Origin: Jannaschia sp. S6380
GTDB taxonomy: Bacteria; Pseudomonadota; Alphaproteobacteria; Rhodobacterales; Rhodobacteraceae
Assembly (NCBI RefSeq): GCF_023015695.1
Contig: NZ_JALKAS010000001.1
Location: 620,001-684,000 of the forward strand
DNA length: 64,000 nt
Direction of reading: 5' to 3'
How positions within the stretch are numbered: the stretch's first letter is position 1; every line of letters starts with the position of its first letter. Below are positions 11,856 to 20,341 of this stretch, one piece after another. The position numbers were made by a program, and so were the translations under genes. The notes below the pieces were generated by a model. The model was not told where the DNA came from. It ran no database searches and saw only the letters and a program-made list of their open reading frames with translations.

Positions 11856-12575
11856 ATGAACCAGAACCCCCACATCTCGCGCGCATTCGACCGCGACCTC
11901 GAAGCGATCCAGGCCCTTATCATGAAGATGGGCGGCATGGTGGAGCAGGCGATCGGCGATGCAACGACGGCGTTGATCGACGGGGATGCCGAACTGGCGA
12001 ACGCCACCCGCAAGGGCGACCGCGCCATCGACGACCTGGAGGTTCGCGTGAACGAGGAGGCGGCCCGCGTCATCGCGCTGCGCCAGCCGATCGCGACCGA
12101 CCTGCGGACGGTCCTGACGGTGTTCCGCATTTCGGCGGCGCTGGAACGGGTCGGGGACTACGCGAAGAACATCGCGAAACGGTCTGAAATCCTTCAGGAA
12201 CTGCATCAGGTGGATGGGGGGACGGCATCGCTCAAGCGCATGTCGAAGGCTGTTCAGCTGATGCTGAAGGACGCGCTGGACGCCTATATCCAACGCGACT
12301 CGGACCTCGCGCGGGATGTCCGGGCCCGCGACGAGGAGGTCGACCAGATGTATAACGGGCTGTTCCGCGAGTACCTGACGCACATGATGGAAGACCCGCG
12401 CAACATCACCGCCTGCATGCACCTTCACTTCATGGCCAAGAATATCGAACGCATGGGCGATCTGGTCACCGGCATCGCCGAGCAGGTCATATACCTCGTG
12501 ACCGGCGAGATGCCGGACGATGAACGCTCCAAGGCCGATGTGACGAGCACGGCCAGGGGCGGGCAGGTCAGCTGA
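11856..12575 (+). CDS. phoU: phosphate signalling protein PhoU
   Basis: Cytoplasmic protein of 239 residues linking the Pst transporter to PhoR, repressing the Pho regulon when phosphate is plentiful. It has two PhoU helical-bundle repeats (about 20-110 and 120-215), each with metal-binding motifs of the E-x-x-x-D type; ERVGDYAKNIAKR and ERMGDLVTGIAEQV are the paired signatures. It is followed by phoB after a single base. Confidence 0.95.
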   Translation: MNQNPHISRAFDRDLEAIQALIMKMGGMVEQAIGDATTALIDGDAELANATRKGDRAIDDLEVRVNEEAARVIALRQPIATDLRTVLTVFRISAALERVGDYAKNIAKRSEILQELHQVDGGTASLKRMSKAVQLMLKDALDAYIQRDSDLARDVRARDEEVDQMYNGLFREYLTHMMEDPRNITACMHLHFMAKNIERMGDLVTGIAEQVIYLVTGEMPDDERSKADVTSTARGGQVS

Positions 12576-12576
12576 C

Positions 12577-13266
12577 ATGACGACGCGACCCTCCGTCCTC
12601 GTGGTGGAAGACGAGGCGCCGCAACGCGAAGTGCTGGTCTACAACCTGGAGGCCGAGGGCTACGACGTGCGCCAGGCCGGGTCCGGCGACGCGGCACTGG
12701 ACCTGGCGCGGGAGGACCACCCGGATCTCGTCCTCCTCGACTGGATGCTGCCGGAGGTGTCGGGCATCGAGGTCTGCCGCCGGCTGAAGGCCACGCCCGA
12801 GACGCGCGGCATACCCGTCATCATGATCTCTGCCCGGTCCGAGGAGGTCGACCGCGTCCGCGGGCTGGAGACCGGGGCCGACGACTACATGGTCAAGCCG
12901 TATTCCGTGGTCGAACTGATGGCCCGCATCCGAACCCAGCTTCGCCGCGTGCGTCCGGCCTCGATGGGCGAGCGGCTGGAGTTCGAGGACGTGACCGTCG
13001 ACACCGCGGAGCATCGCGTCTTTCGCAATGGCAACGAGCTGCATCTGGGCCCGACGGAATTCCGTTTACTGACCACGTTCATGGAGCGGCCGGGCCGCGT
13101 CTGGTCGCGTGACCAGTTGCTCGACCGGGTTTGGGGCCGCGACATCTATGTCGACAGCCGTACGGTCGATGTCCACGTCGGAAGACTGCGGAAGGCGCTG
13201 CGCGGCGCGACGGGGCAGGACGACCCGATCCGGACGGTGCGCGGCGCGGGATACGCCTTGGGTTGA
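12577..13266 (+). CDS. phoB: phosphate regulon response regulator PhoB
   Basis: OmpR/PhoB-family response regulator of 229 residues. The receiver domain (residues 1-120) has the acidic pocket VVEDE, the phospho-accepting Asp in VLLDWMLP and the lysine in DDYMVKPYS. The C-terminal winged helix (about 130-225) ends with the recognition region DSRTVDVHVGRLRKAL. It should bind the Pho-box array before pstS. It closes the phoR-pstSCAB-phoU-phoB cluster. Confidence 0.95.
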   Translation: MTTRPSVLVVEDEAPQREVLVYNLEAEGYDVRQAGSGDAALDLAREDHPDLVLLDWMLPEVSGIEVCRRLKATPETRGIPVIMISARSEEVDRVRGLETGADDYMVKPYSVVELMARIRTQLRRVRPASMGERLEFEDVTVDTAEHRVFRNGNELHLGPTEFRLLTTFMERPGRVWSRDQLLDRVWGRDIYVDSRTVDVHVGRLRKALRGATGQDDPIRTVRGAGYALG

Positions 13267-13323
13267 TGTCAATCGGCTCACCTTTAAGTCCGGTAATCAG
13301 AATTATGTAAAATACCGACGTGC

Positions 13324-13749
13324 CTAATCCAGCTTCGCGCGGTGGCGAAGCCAGCGCATCAGACGCTCGCGTTCCTGCTCCCCGATACCGGCCAGCAACC
13401 TCTCGTTATATTCCGCCGCCAGGTTGCTGAGCGTCTCGTATGTCGATGTGCCGTGATTGGTCAGCGCCAGCCTATCCTGCCGTCGATCTTCCAGCGGCTC
13501 CCGTCGCAACATTCGTGACCGCTCCAGCCGCGCGACCGCGCGGCTGATCTTGGTCTTGTGCAGATGCGACCGCGCGCCGATCTCGGACGCGGTCATCGGG
13601 CCGTAGCGCCCGAGGTGAAACAGCACGCGCCAATCCGTGCGCAGCATGCCGTACCTGGTCCGGTACTCCTTTCGAAAACCTTCCGAAATCTCCTCGGCGG
13701 CTTGGGTCAGCAGATATGGCAGAAAGTCACGCATCTCGATCCGCGGCAT
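13324..13749 (-). CDS. MarR family transcriptional regulator of the homogentisate operon
   Basis: A 141-residue winged-helix regulator. Dimerisation helices flank the DNA-binding part, with MTASEIGARSHLHKTKISRAVARLE as the helix-turn-helix (residues about 52-77) and the wing near EDRRQDRLALT. It is divergent from hmgA with 59 bases between the starts, and a perfect 14-bp palindrome lies in that gap, so it most likely represses the aromatic operon and itself. The inducer is unknown; homogentisate or an aromatic acid is a reasonable guess. Confidence 0.85.
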   Translation of the reverse strand: MPRIEMRDFLPYLLTQAAEEISEGFRKEYRTRYGMLRTDWRVLFHLGRYGPMTASEIGARSHLHKTKISRAVARLERSRMLRREPLEDRRQDRLALTNHGTSTYETLSNLAAEYNERLLAGIGEQERERLMRWLRHRAKLD

Positions 13750-13759
13750 GGCTCGGCCC

Positions 13760-13788
13760 TTGTTAGTTACATATGTAACGACTATGCC
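13760..13788 (+). promoter_or_regulatory. hmgA promoter with MarR operator in the spacer
   Basis: A -35-like TTGTTA (13760-13765) and a -10-like TATGCC (13783-13788) are 17 bases apart. The spacer begins with the perfect palindrome GTTACATATGTAAC (13766-13779). A regulator bound there would block RNA polymerase. The palindrome is 17 bases upstream of the divergent marR start codon, so it could control both genes. Palindrome and spacing are seen; the assignment to this MarR protein is inference. Confidence 0.65.
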
Positions 13789-13808
13789 CGGCCGAAGCGG
13801 AGGATGCG

Positions 13809-15143
13809 ATGGAAGACTTGCAGGCGGCAGCGGCTGATCAGATCCGGTACATGCCCGGGTTCGGGAACGATTTCGAGACCGAGGCCCTGCCAGGCGCGCT
13901 GCCCCAGGGTATGAACAGCCCGCAACGCTGCAACTACGGCCTCTATGGCGAGCAGCTTTCGGGAACCGCCTTCACCGCGCCGCGGGGCGAGAACGAGCGG
14001 ACCTGGTGCTATCGCATCCGCCCTTCGGTCAAGCATTCCGGCCGATATGAACGGATCGACCTGCCGTACTGGAAATCCGCGCCGCTCGTAGACCCGGACG
14101 TGGTCTCGTTGGGCCAGTACCGCTGGGATCCGGTGCCGCATTCCGACGCGCCGCTCGATTGGCTGACGGGCATGCGGACGATGACGACGGCGGGTGACGT
14201 GAACACCCAGATCGGCATGGCGAGCCACATCTATGTCGTCACGCAAAGTATGGAAAACGAATACTTCTATTCCGCCGACAGCGAGCTTCTCGTGGTCCCG
14301 CAGGAAGGTCGGCTGCGCTTTGCGACCGAACTTGGGGTCATCGACCTGGCGCCGCAGGAAATCGCGATCATCCCGCGCGGGCTGGTCTACCGGGTTGAAC
14401 TTCTGGAAGGTCCCGCGCGCGGCTTCGTATGTGAGAATTACGGTCAGAAGTTCGCGCTGCCCGACCGCGGCCCGATCGGCGCGAACTGCATGGCGAACCG
14501 GCGCGACTTCAAGACGCCCGTCGCCGCGTTCGAGGACCGGGAGGTGCCGTCACGCCTGACGATCAAATGGGCCGGCACGTTCCACGCTTGCGACATCCCG
14601 CAATCGCCGCTCGACGTGGTGGCCTGGCACGGGAACTACGCGCCGATGAAATACGACCTGAACACCTATTGCCCGGTGGGCGCGATCCTGTTCGACCACC
14701 CGGACCCGTCGATCTTCACGGTGCTGACCGCGCCTTCGGGCACGCCGGGCACCGCCAATATCGACTTCGTCCTGTTCCGCGACCGCTGGATGGTGGCCGA
14801 GGATACGTTTCGCCCGCCCTGGTACCACAAGAACGTCATGTCGGAGCTGATGGGCAACATACACGGCCAGTATGACGCCAAGCCGCAGGGCTTCGTGCCC
14901 GGCGGCATGTCGCTCCATAACATGATGCTGCCGCACGGCCCCGACCGGCAGGCGTTCGAGGGGGCATCGCGCGCGGAGTTGAAGCCGGTGAAGTTGGAGG
15001 ACACGATGTCCTTCATGTTCGAGACGCGCTTTCCGCAGCACCTGACCCCGTTCGCCGCGACCGAGGCGCCGTTGCAGGACGACTACGTCGATTGCTGGGC
15101 CGATCTGCCCAAGCTGTTCGACGGTACGCTGGGGCGCAAGTGA
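13809..15143 (+). CDS. hmgA: homogentisate 1,2-dioxygenase
   Basis: Iron(II) dioxygenase of 444 residues that opens the ring of homogentisate to maleylacetoacetate, in tyrosine, phenylalanine or hydroxyphenylacetate degradation. The predicted iron ligands are His340 and Glu346 in WYHKNVMSE and His376 in LPHGPD, matching the spacing of the human enzyme (335, 341, 371). The N terminus [19 protein letters not shown] is highly characteristic. CGGAGG at 13798-13803 precedes the ATG at 13809. The stop overlaps the next gene's GTG by 4 bases. Confidence 0.97.
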   Translation: MEDLQAAAADQIRYMPGFGNDFETEALPGALPQGMNSPQRCNYGLYGEQLSGTAFTAPRGENERTWCYRIRPSVKHSGRYERIDLPYWKSAPLVDPDVVSLGQYRWDPVPHSDAPLDWLTGMRTMTTAGDVNTQIGMASHIYVVTQSMENEYFYSADSELLVVPQEGRLRFATELGVIDLAPQEIAIIPRGLVYRVELLEGPARGFVCENYGQKFALPDRGPIGANCMANRRDFKTPVAAFEDREVPSRLTIKWAGTFHACDIPQSPLDVVAWHGNYAPMKYDLNTYCPVGAILFDHPDPSIFTVLTAPSGTPGTANIDFVLFRDRWMVAEDTFRPPWYHKNVMSELMGNIHGQYDAKPQGFVPGGMSLHNMMLPHGPDRQAFEGASRAELKPVKLEDTMSFMFETRFPQHLTPFAATEAPLQDDYVDCWADLPKLFDGTLGRK

Positions 15144-16081
15144 TTCTGGCGAGCTATCCCGACGGTCGCGACGGGTCCGCGCGGATCGTGGCACCCAATC
15201 GGGCGACCGCCCGGCCGGTCGGCGCATCCTTCGCCGACATGATCGACGGGCATCCCATGACGGCGGGCGATCCGGCGCCGTTCGACATCGCGCGCTGCGC
15301 GGCTCCCCTGCCCCGTGCGCGGCAATTCCTGGACGGCTCGGCCTATGTGAACCATGTCGAGCTGGTCCGACGCGCGCGTGGGGCCCAGATGCCGGCAAGC
15401 TTCTGGACCGATCCGCTGATGTATCAGGGTTGTGCCGATCCGTTCCTGGGGCCGACCGATCCGATCCGAAGCGATCCCGCCTGGGGAACCGACTTCGAGG
15501 CGGAGATCGCCGTGATAACAGGCGAAGTGCCCGCGGGGGCGGATGTCGAGACCAGTCGCGCGGCCATCCGATATCTCGTCCTTCTGAACGACATTTCGCT
15601 GCGTGACCTGATCCCGGCCGAACTCGCCAAGGGCTTCGGTTTCGTCCAATCCAAGCCGCCCTCGTCCCTGTCTCCGCTGGTGCGCAGCGTCGACGACATG
15701 CCGGGTTGGGACGGCGACCGACTGCATGTCACGATGTGTGTCGACCGGAACGGCGCGCCTTTCGGGCGGCTTGACGCGGGAGCCGACATGACGTTCGGCT
15801 TCCCGCAACTGATCGCCCATGCCGCAAGGACCCGCCCCCTGCCCGCCGGCACGGTGATCGGGTCGGGCACGGTGTCCAACAAGCTGGATGGCGGGCCGGG
15901 CCGGACGGTCGACGATGGCGGCGCGGGTTATGCCTGTATCGCCGAACAGCGGATGGTCGAGACGATCCGCGACGGACAGGCCCGGACGCCCTGGCTGCAG
16001 CCCGGCGACCGGGTCAGGATCTGGGCCGAGGCGGACGGGCAGGACCTGTTCGGGGCCATCGAACAGGAGGTGATCGAATGA
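15140..16081 (+). CDS. fahA: fumarylacetoacetate hydrolase family protein
   Basis: A 313-residue FAH-fold hydrolase that should split fumarylacetoacetate into fumarate and acetoacetate, the last step of the homogentisate pathway. The N terminus [16 protein letters not shown] is typical, metal ligands are expected in the [12 protein letters not shown] region (about 115-125), and GSGTVSNK lies in the core. The GTG at 15140, overlapping the hmgA stop (GTGA), is chosen over upstream starts inside hmgA. No maleylacetoacetate isomerase gene lies next to it. Confidence 0.92.
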   Translation: MILASYPDGRDGSARIVAPNRATARPVGASFADMIDGHPMTAGDPAPFDIARCAAPLPRARQFLDGSAYVNHVELVRRARGAQMPASFWTDPLMYQGCADPFLGPTDPIRSDPAWGTDFEAEIAVITGEVPAGADVETSRAAIRYLVLLNDISLRDLIPAELAKGFGFVQSKPPSSLSPLVRSVDDMPGWDGDRLHVTMCVDRNGAPFGRLDAGADMTFGFPQLIAHAARTRPLPAGTVIGSGTVSNKLDGGPGRTVDDGGAGYACIAEQRMVETIRDGQARTPWLQPGDRVRIWAEADGQDLFGAIEQEVIE

Positions 16082-16566
16082 CGAAAGCGAGATGGACCGC
16101 TCCGGGCCTCGCGCTCGCGGTTTGCGTGGGTGGCGGGGCCCTGGCGCAGGAGGCGGATATTGAAGCGCTTGCCCGCGACTACGTGATGCTGCCGGCGAAT
16201 CACGCGATGATGGATCAGATGCTGGGCGCCGATACGCTGGCGGCCCAGTTCGCGGCCAGCCTTCCGCCGCAGGTCGATCTGCGCCCCGAGACGATGGCCG
16301 AGGTCGGGGTGCTGATGGAGGAGACGATGGCCCCCCTGCGCCCGCGCATGGAGGAACTGATGGTCGAAGGGGCCGCCGAGACCTTCAGCGAGGCGGAACT
16401 GCGCGCGCTGATCAACTTCTATTCCACCCCCGAGGGAGAGGGTGTCCTGATGAAGATGCAACCCTACTTCACCCGGACCATGGGCGAACTGACCCCGGAG
16501 ATCATGGCGGCCATGTCGACCCGTCAGGATGACCTTATGGCCATCATGGAAGAGGATCTGCAATGA
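16078..16566 (+). CDS. DUF2059 domain secreted protein
   Basis: A 162-residue protein with a signal peptide (about residues 1-23, ending GGGALAQ) and a DUF2059 helical domain; FSEAELRALINFYSTPEGEGVL is the family signature. The function of DUF2059 is unknown, and the protein should be periplasmic. It overlaps both fahA and the following gene by 4 bases, so it is translated as part of the catabolic operon even though its neighbours are cytoplasmic enzymes. Confidence 0.85.
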   Translation: MTKARWTAPGLALAVCVGGGALAQEADIEALARDYVMLPANHAMMDQMLGADTLAAQFAASLPPQVDLRPETMAEVGVLMEETMAPLRPRMEELMVEGAAETFSEAELRALINFYSTPEGEGVLMKMQPYFTRTMGELTPEIMAAMSTRQDDLMAIMEEDLQ

Positions 16567-17519
16567 GCCCGAAGGCCTTCGCATCCGCCGGCGACCTGGA
16601 GGAGAAGCCCACGTCCTTCACCGAGATCGGCCCCGGCCTCTATGCCTTCACCGCCGAGGGGGATCCGAATTCCGGCGTTATCATCGGTGACGACGGCGTG
16701 ATGGTCGTCGAGGCCCAGGCCACGCCGCGACTGGCGCGCAAGGTGATCGAGTGCATCCGTACCGTCACCGACAAGCCGATCACGCATCTTGTCCTGACCC
16801 ACTATCATGCGGTCCGGGTGCTCGGCGCCTCGGCCTATGGTGCGCCGACCATCATCATGTCCGAACCCGCCCGCGCCATGGTGGCCGAACGCGGGCAGGA
16901 GGATTGGGACAGCGAATTCGACCGCTTTCCCCGTCTGTTCCAGGGGCATGAGGAAATCCCCGGCCTCACCTGGCCCACCACGACCTTCAAGGGACGGATG
17001 ACGGTCTATCTGGGCCAGCGCCGCATTGACATAATGCAACTCGGGCGCGCGCATACGGCGGGCGATGCCGTCGTCTACGTGCCCGATGCAAACGTGATGT
17101 TCACGGGCGATATCGTTGAAGATCACTCCGCATGCTATTGTGGCGACGGATATTTCCATGACTGGCCCGGCACGCTCGACGCGATCCGCGCCTGGGAGCT
17201 GGACGCCATCGCGCCGGGCCGGGGTGGCGCGCTCAGCGGGCGCGACCGGGTGAATGGCGCGCTCGACAGCACGACGGATCTCGTGACTTCGACCTATCGC
17301 TCCGTCGCCCGCGTGGCCCTCGGGGGCGGCACGCTGGCCGAGGCGATGGCGGCCTGCCGCGCGGTCTGCGACCCGAAGTTCGGCGACTACGCCATCTACG
17401 AGCATTGCCTGCCGTTCAATGTCGCCCGCGCCTATGACGAGGCGCGCGACATCCTGCATCCGCGTATCTGGACGGCCGAGCGCGACAAGGCACTCTGGGC
17501 GGCGCTTCAGGACGGCTGA
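16563..17519 (+). CDS. metallo-beta-lactamase-fold protein with degenerate second metal site
   Basis: A 318-residue protein with the metallo-beta-lactamase fold. The usual HxHxDH motif reads THYHAVRV, so His80 and His82 are kept but the Asp and last His are Val84 and Arg85. His164 (RAHTAGD) and Asp183 (MFTGDI) remain. The last ligand, normally in a PGHG motif, is Arg220 in PGRGG. One metal site could still form while the second has lost three ligands. Context, between fahA-DUF2059 and a flavin hydroxylase, suggests a role in aromatic degradation, but no reaction can be assigned. It starts in the preceding stop (ATGA). Confidence 0.85.
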   Translation: MSPKAFASAGDLEEKPTSFTEIGPGLYAFTAEGDPNSGVIIGDDGVMVVEAQATPRLARKVIECIRTVTDKPITHLVLTHYHAVRVLGASAYGAPTIIMSEPARAMVAERGQEDWDSEFDRFPRLFQGHEEIPGLTWPTTTFKGRMTVYLGQRRIDIMQLGRAHTAGDAVVYVPDANVMFTGDIVEDHSACYCGDGYFHDWPGTLDAIRAWELDAIAPGRGGALSGRDRVNGALDSTTDLVTSTYRSVARVALGGGTLAEAMAACRAVCDPKFGDYAIYEHCLPFNVARAYDEARDILHPRIWTAERDKALWAALQDG

Positions 17520-17520
17520 C

Positions 17521-19092
17521 ATGCTGGACGACGGCCCCCTGCTCTACCCCTACGCTCGCAGCGTCGATCAGGACCGGGTCGCGCATCATCCCGTGGTGGT
17601 TGTCGGCGGCGGTCCGGTGGGCCTTGCCCTCGCGCTCGACCTAGGCCTGCGCGGCACGCCCGTCCTGCTCCTCGACGATCAGGAGGGCGCGGGCGAGGGA
17701 AGCCGCGCGATCTGTTTCGCACGCCGCACGCTGGAGATCGCCGATCGTCTGGGCGTGGGCCGGGCCATGCGGGAAAAAGGCGTGGAATGGCGGGTGGGTA
17801 AGGTCTTTCACGATGCGGACCTCCTCTACGAATTCGACCTGGCGCCGGAGGGTGGACACAAGGCGCCTGCCTTCGTGAACCTGCAGCAGCCCTATGTTGA
17901 ACGGTTCTTGGTCGAGCGGATCCGCGCGGCCGCAGCCGATGGCGCCCCGATCGAGATCCGGGGCGGCAATCGCGTCACCGACCTCACCGCCGGCCACCCC
18001 GTCACCCTGGCTGTCGAGACGCCCGGCGGCCCGTACCGCATGACTGCCGACTGGGTCGTCGCGGCCGATGGTGCGCGGTCGCCCCTGCGCGGAATGCTGG
18101 GACTGGATTTCGAGGGGCGCGTCTTCGAGGACAATTTCCTGATCGCAGACGTCCGCATGAAAGCCGATTTCCCGACCGAGCGCTGGTTCTGGTTCGCGCC
18201 GCATTTCAAGTCGGGCGACAGCGCCCTTCTGCATCGGCAGCCCGATGACGTCTGGCGCATCGACTTTCAACTCGGCTGGGACATCGACCGCCGGGCCGAA
18301 CTGGCCGAGGATAAGGTCCGCGCCCGCATCGACGCGATGCTGGGCGGTGTCGAATACGATCTCGTCTGGACGTCGATCTATACGTTCCAATGCCGCCGGA
18401 TGCGCCGGTTTCGGCATGGACCGGTCCTTTTTGCCGGGGACAGCGCGCATCAGGTGTCCCCGTTCGGCGCGCGCGGCGCGAATTCCGGCATCCAGGATGC
18501 CGAGAACCTGGCGTGGAAACTGCACATGGTGTCGGGCGGCGCGTCGGAGACGCTTCTGGACAGCTATGCCAGCGAGCGGGAGGCAGCCGCCGACGAGAAT
18601 ATCCTGGCTTCGACCCGATCGACCGACTTCATCACGCCGAAATCTCCGGGAAGCCGCGTGTTCCGCGATGCGGTGCTGTCGCTGGCGCGCGATCACGCGT
18701 TCGCCCGGCGGATGGTCAACTCGGGTCGTCTGTCGGTGCCGGCGCGCTATGCCGCGTCGCCGTTGAACGGACCGGACGCCCTGCCCGGCGGCCCCCACGG
18801 GACGCGGCCCGGATGCCCCTGCCCCGATGCGCGCGTCGGCAATGGCCACCTGCTGGAACGTCTGACGGGGTTCACGGCCCTGGGGCTCAACGTCGACCCG
18901 CCGAATTGCGACGCGACGCGCCTGCGCATCGACGCGGTCGACAGCCCGGACGTCGCCCGCCGCTATCTCGGCGGGGCATCGCAGGCCGTCTATCTGATCC
19001 GGCCCGATCAGCACGTGGCCGCCCGGTGGGCCGCCGTGGACAGGGCGGCTTTCGACGCGGCCTTCCGGACGGCGCAGGGGGCAGCGGCATGA
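17521..19092 (+). CDS. FAD-dependent aromatic hydroxylase (MhpA/MhaA-like)
   Basis: A 523-residue class A flavoprotein monooxygenase that should hydroxylate an aromatic ring with NAD(P)H and oxygen. The FAD-binding GGGPVG is at about 29-34, a VVAADGARSPLR (DG) motif near 180, and the GDSAHQVSPFGARG (GD) motif near 305. A C-terminal thioredoxin-like part is typical of MhpA-type enzymes. It overlaps a 62-residue DUF2783 gene by 4 bases, which recalls 3-hydroxyphenylacetate 6-hydroxylase of Pseudomonas putida (flavoprotein MhaA with a small coupling protein MhaB), an enzyme that makes homogentisate. The substrate is therefore inferred from context. Confidence 0.85.
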   Translation: MLDDGPLLYPYARSVDQDRVAHHPVVVVGGGPVGLALALDLGLRGTPVLLLDDQEGAGEGSRAICFARRTLEIADRLGVGRAMREKGVEWRVGKVFHDADLLYEFDLAPEGGHKAPAFVNLQQPYVERFLVERIRAAAADGAPIEIRGGNRVTDLTAGHPVTLAVETPGGPYRMTADWVVAADGARSPLRGMLGLDFEGRVFEDNFLIADVRMKADFPTERWFWFAPHFKSGDSALLHRQPDDVWRIDFQLGWDIDRRAELAEDKVRARIDAMLGGVEYDLVWTSIYTFQCRRMRRFRHGPVLFAGDSAHQVSPFGARGANSGIQDAENLAWKLHMVSGGASETLLDSYASEREAAADENILASTRSTDFITPKSPGSRVFRDAVLSLARDHAFARRMVNSGRLSVPARYAASPLNGPDALPGGPHGTRPGCPCPDARVGNGHLLERLTGFTALGLNVDPPNCDATRLRIDAVDSPDVARRYLGGASQAVYLIRPDQHVAARWAAVDRAAFDAAFRTAQGAAA

Positions 19093-19277
19093 CCGACTTG
19101 ATCACGAACCCCAACCTGGACGACCCCGACGCGGCCTATGCCATGTTGATCGCGGCGCATGATGGGCTGGCCGCGCAGGAAAGTGCGGCGCTGAATGCCC
19201 GGCTTATTCTGCTTCTGGTCAATCACTTGGGCGATCCAACCCTTCTGGAGCAGGCGTTGCAGGCGGCGCGGCGTTGA
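19089..19277 (+). CDS. DUF2783 small protein, possible coupling partner of the hydroxylase
   Basis: A 62-residue protein of the DUF2783 family: LDDPDAAYAMLIAAHDGLAAQ, then a helix ending ARLILLLVNHLGD. It has no signal peptide or membrane helix. The start overlaps the hydroxylase stop (ATGA) and the stop overlaps a possible TTG start of the LuxR gene. The pairing with a flavin hydroxylase in a homogentisate operon suggests a role like that of the small coupling protein MhaB; this is inferred from position and size only. Confidence 0.75.
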   Translation: MTDLITNPNLDDPDAAYAMLIAAHDGLAAQESAALNARLILLLVNHLGDPTLLEQALQAARR

Positions 19278-19333
19278 AACGCTCGACTGTGGCGTCCCGG
19301 TTCTTTACCTTGGGGAAAGAAGGGAATGCGCCA

Positions 19334-20113
19334 GTGCCTCTCACGGATGCCGAGCGTTTTCTGCATGAGATCACCCGTCTCACTCAGGCGGAGGAGCTCT
19401 GGCAGAAGCTGCAGGATCGCATGGCTGGATACGGTTTCGACCGTATCCTCTATGCCGCGACGCGCTTTCGGACCGATCACAGCACCGGCGACATCCGCGA
19501 TGCGGTCATCCTGACGAACTATCCCAAGGAATTCACCCAAGACTATCTAGACGGCGGACTGTTCCGCAACGCGCCGATGGTCCGCTGGGCGATGGAGAAT
19601 ACCGGCACGCTGTCCTGGGGCGCGATCGCCGACCAGGCCCGCGCCGGCGCCCTGCCCCCCGAGGTGATGCGCGTGGTCGAGTTCAACCGCCAGCATGGGA
19701 TCGTCGCGGGATACGGGATCAGCTTCCCGCGCATCTCGGCACGGACGGGCCACGGGATCGGGCTGGCGACGACGACCGGCACGCAGGACGATCTGGACGC
19801 GCTCTGGGCGGAGAAGGGGCCGGAGATCGAGCTGGTCGCGCATGTCGCGCATCTCACGCTGTTGTCGCTACCGCACGGATTGCACGGGCGCAGCCTGACG
19901 CCCCGACAGCGCGAGGCGCTGGAAATGGTGGCGGATGGCAAGACCGTGCAGGACGTGGCGATGCTGATGGGGCGGACGCCCACCACGGTCGAAAAGCACC
20001 TGCGCCTGGCGCGCGATGGATTGGACGTGGAGACGACGGCGCAGGCGATCCTGAAATTGGGGTTTCAGAACCAGTTCTTCCGCTATGAGCCGAGCGACGA
20101 TCCGGCAAGGTAA
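19334..20113 (+). CDS. LuxR family regulator with autoinducer-binding domain (LuxR solo)
   Basis: A 259-residue regulator: ligand-binding domain at about residues 1-170 and a LuxR helix-turn-helix at about 185-245 (SLTPRQREALEMVADGK, then RTPTTVEKHL). In the pocket, the usual YPxxW...DP pattern reads NYPKEF and NAPMV, so the Trp and Asp that hold acyl-homoserine lactones are replaced. No luxI gene is in the window. GTG at 19334 follows AAGGGA at 19320-19325 and gives an N terminus (PLTDAERFL) like known relatives. A TTG at 19274 overlapping the previous stop would add 20 residues. It may control the upstream operon. Confidence 0.8.
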   Translation: MPLTDAERFLHEITRLTQAEELWQKLQDRMAGYGFDRILYAATRFRTDHSTGDIRDAVILTNYPKEFTQDYLDGGLFRNAPMVRWAMENTGTLSWGAIADQARAGALPPEVMRVVEFNRQHGIVAGYGISFPRISARTGHGIGLATTTGTQDDLDALWAEKGPEIELVAHVAHLTLLSLPHGLHGRSLTPRQREALEMVADGKTVQDVAMLMGRTPTTVEKHLRLARDGLDVETTAQAILKLGFQNQFFRYEPSDDPAR

Positions 20114-20127
20114 GGAAAACCCGACTT

Positions 20128-20141
20128 ACCTTCCCCAAGGT
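20128..20141. promoter_or_regulatory. inverted repeat after luxR, echoed before luxR
   Basis: ACCTT and AAGGT flank CCCC, forming a 14-base inverted repeat 15 bases after the luxR stop. An 11-base part (TTCCCCAAGGT) recurs as its reverse complement ACCTTGGGGAA at 19307-19317, just before the luxR start. The pair could be a regulator site or chance. The rest of the gap 20114-20394 holds two GC-rich inverted repeats (20267-20285 and 20298-20335) and no convincing gene. Confidence 0.3.
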
Positions 20142-20341
20142 CAACTGGCACCCTGACAATGTCTTGTGAGTGATGGCCATTACGCCAGAGACTAATCGGA
20201 CGGCGCAGTTCCGGCGCATTCACCGGATCCCGTCGGCCGCCGGATGAATTCCGGACCGGTGAGGTTCCGGGGCATTCTTCCCCGGGGCCGAGCCCAGTTC
20301 GGGGCGCTATTCTCTCCCCTTCGACGAGCCCCGAAACGAAT

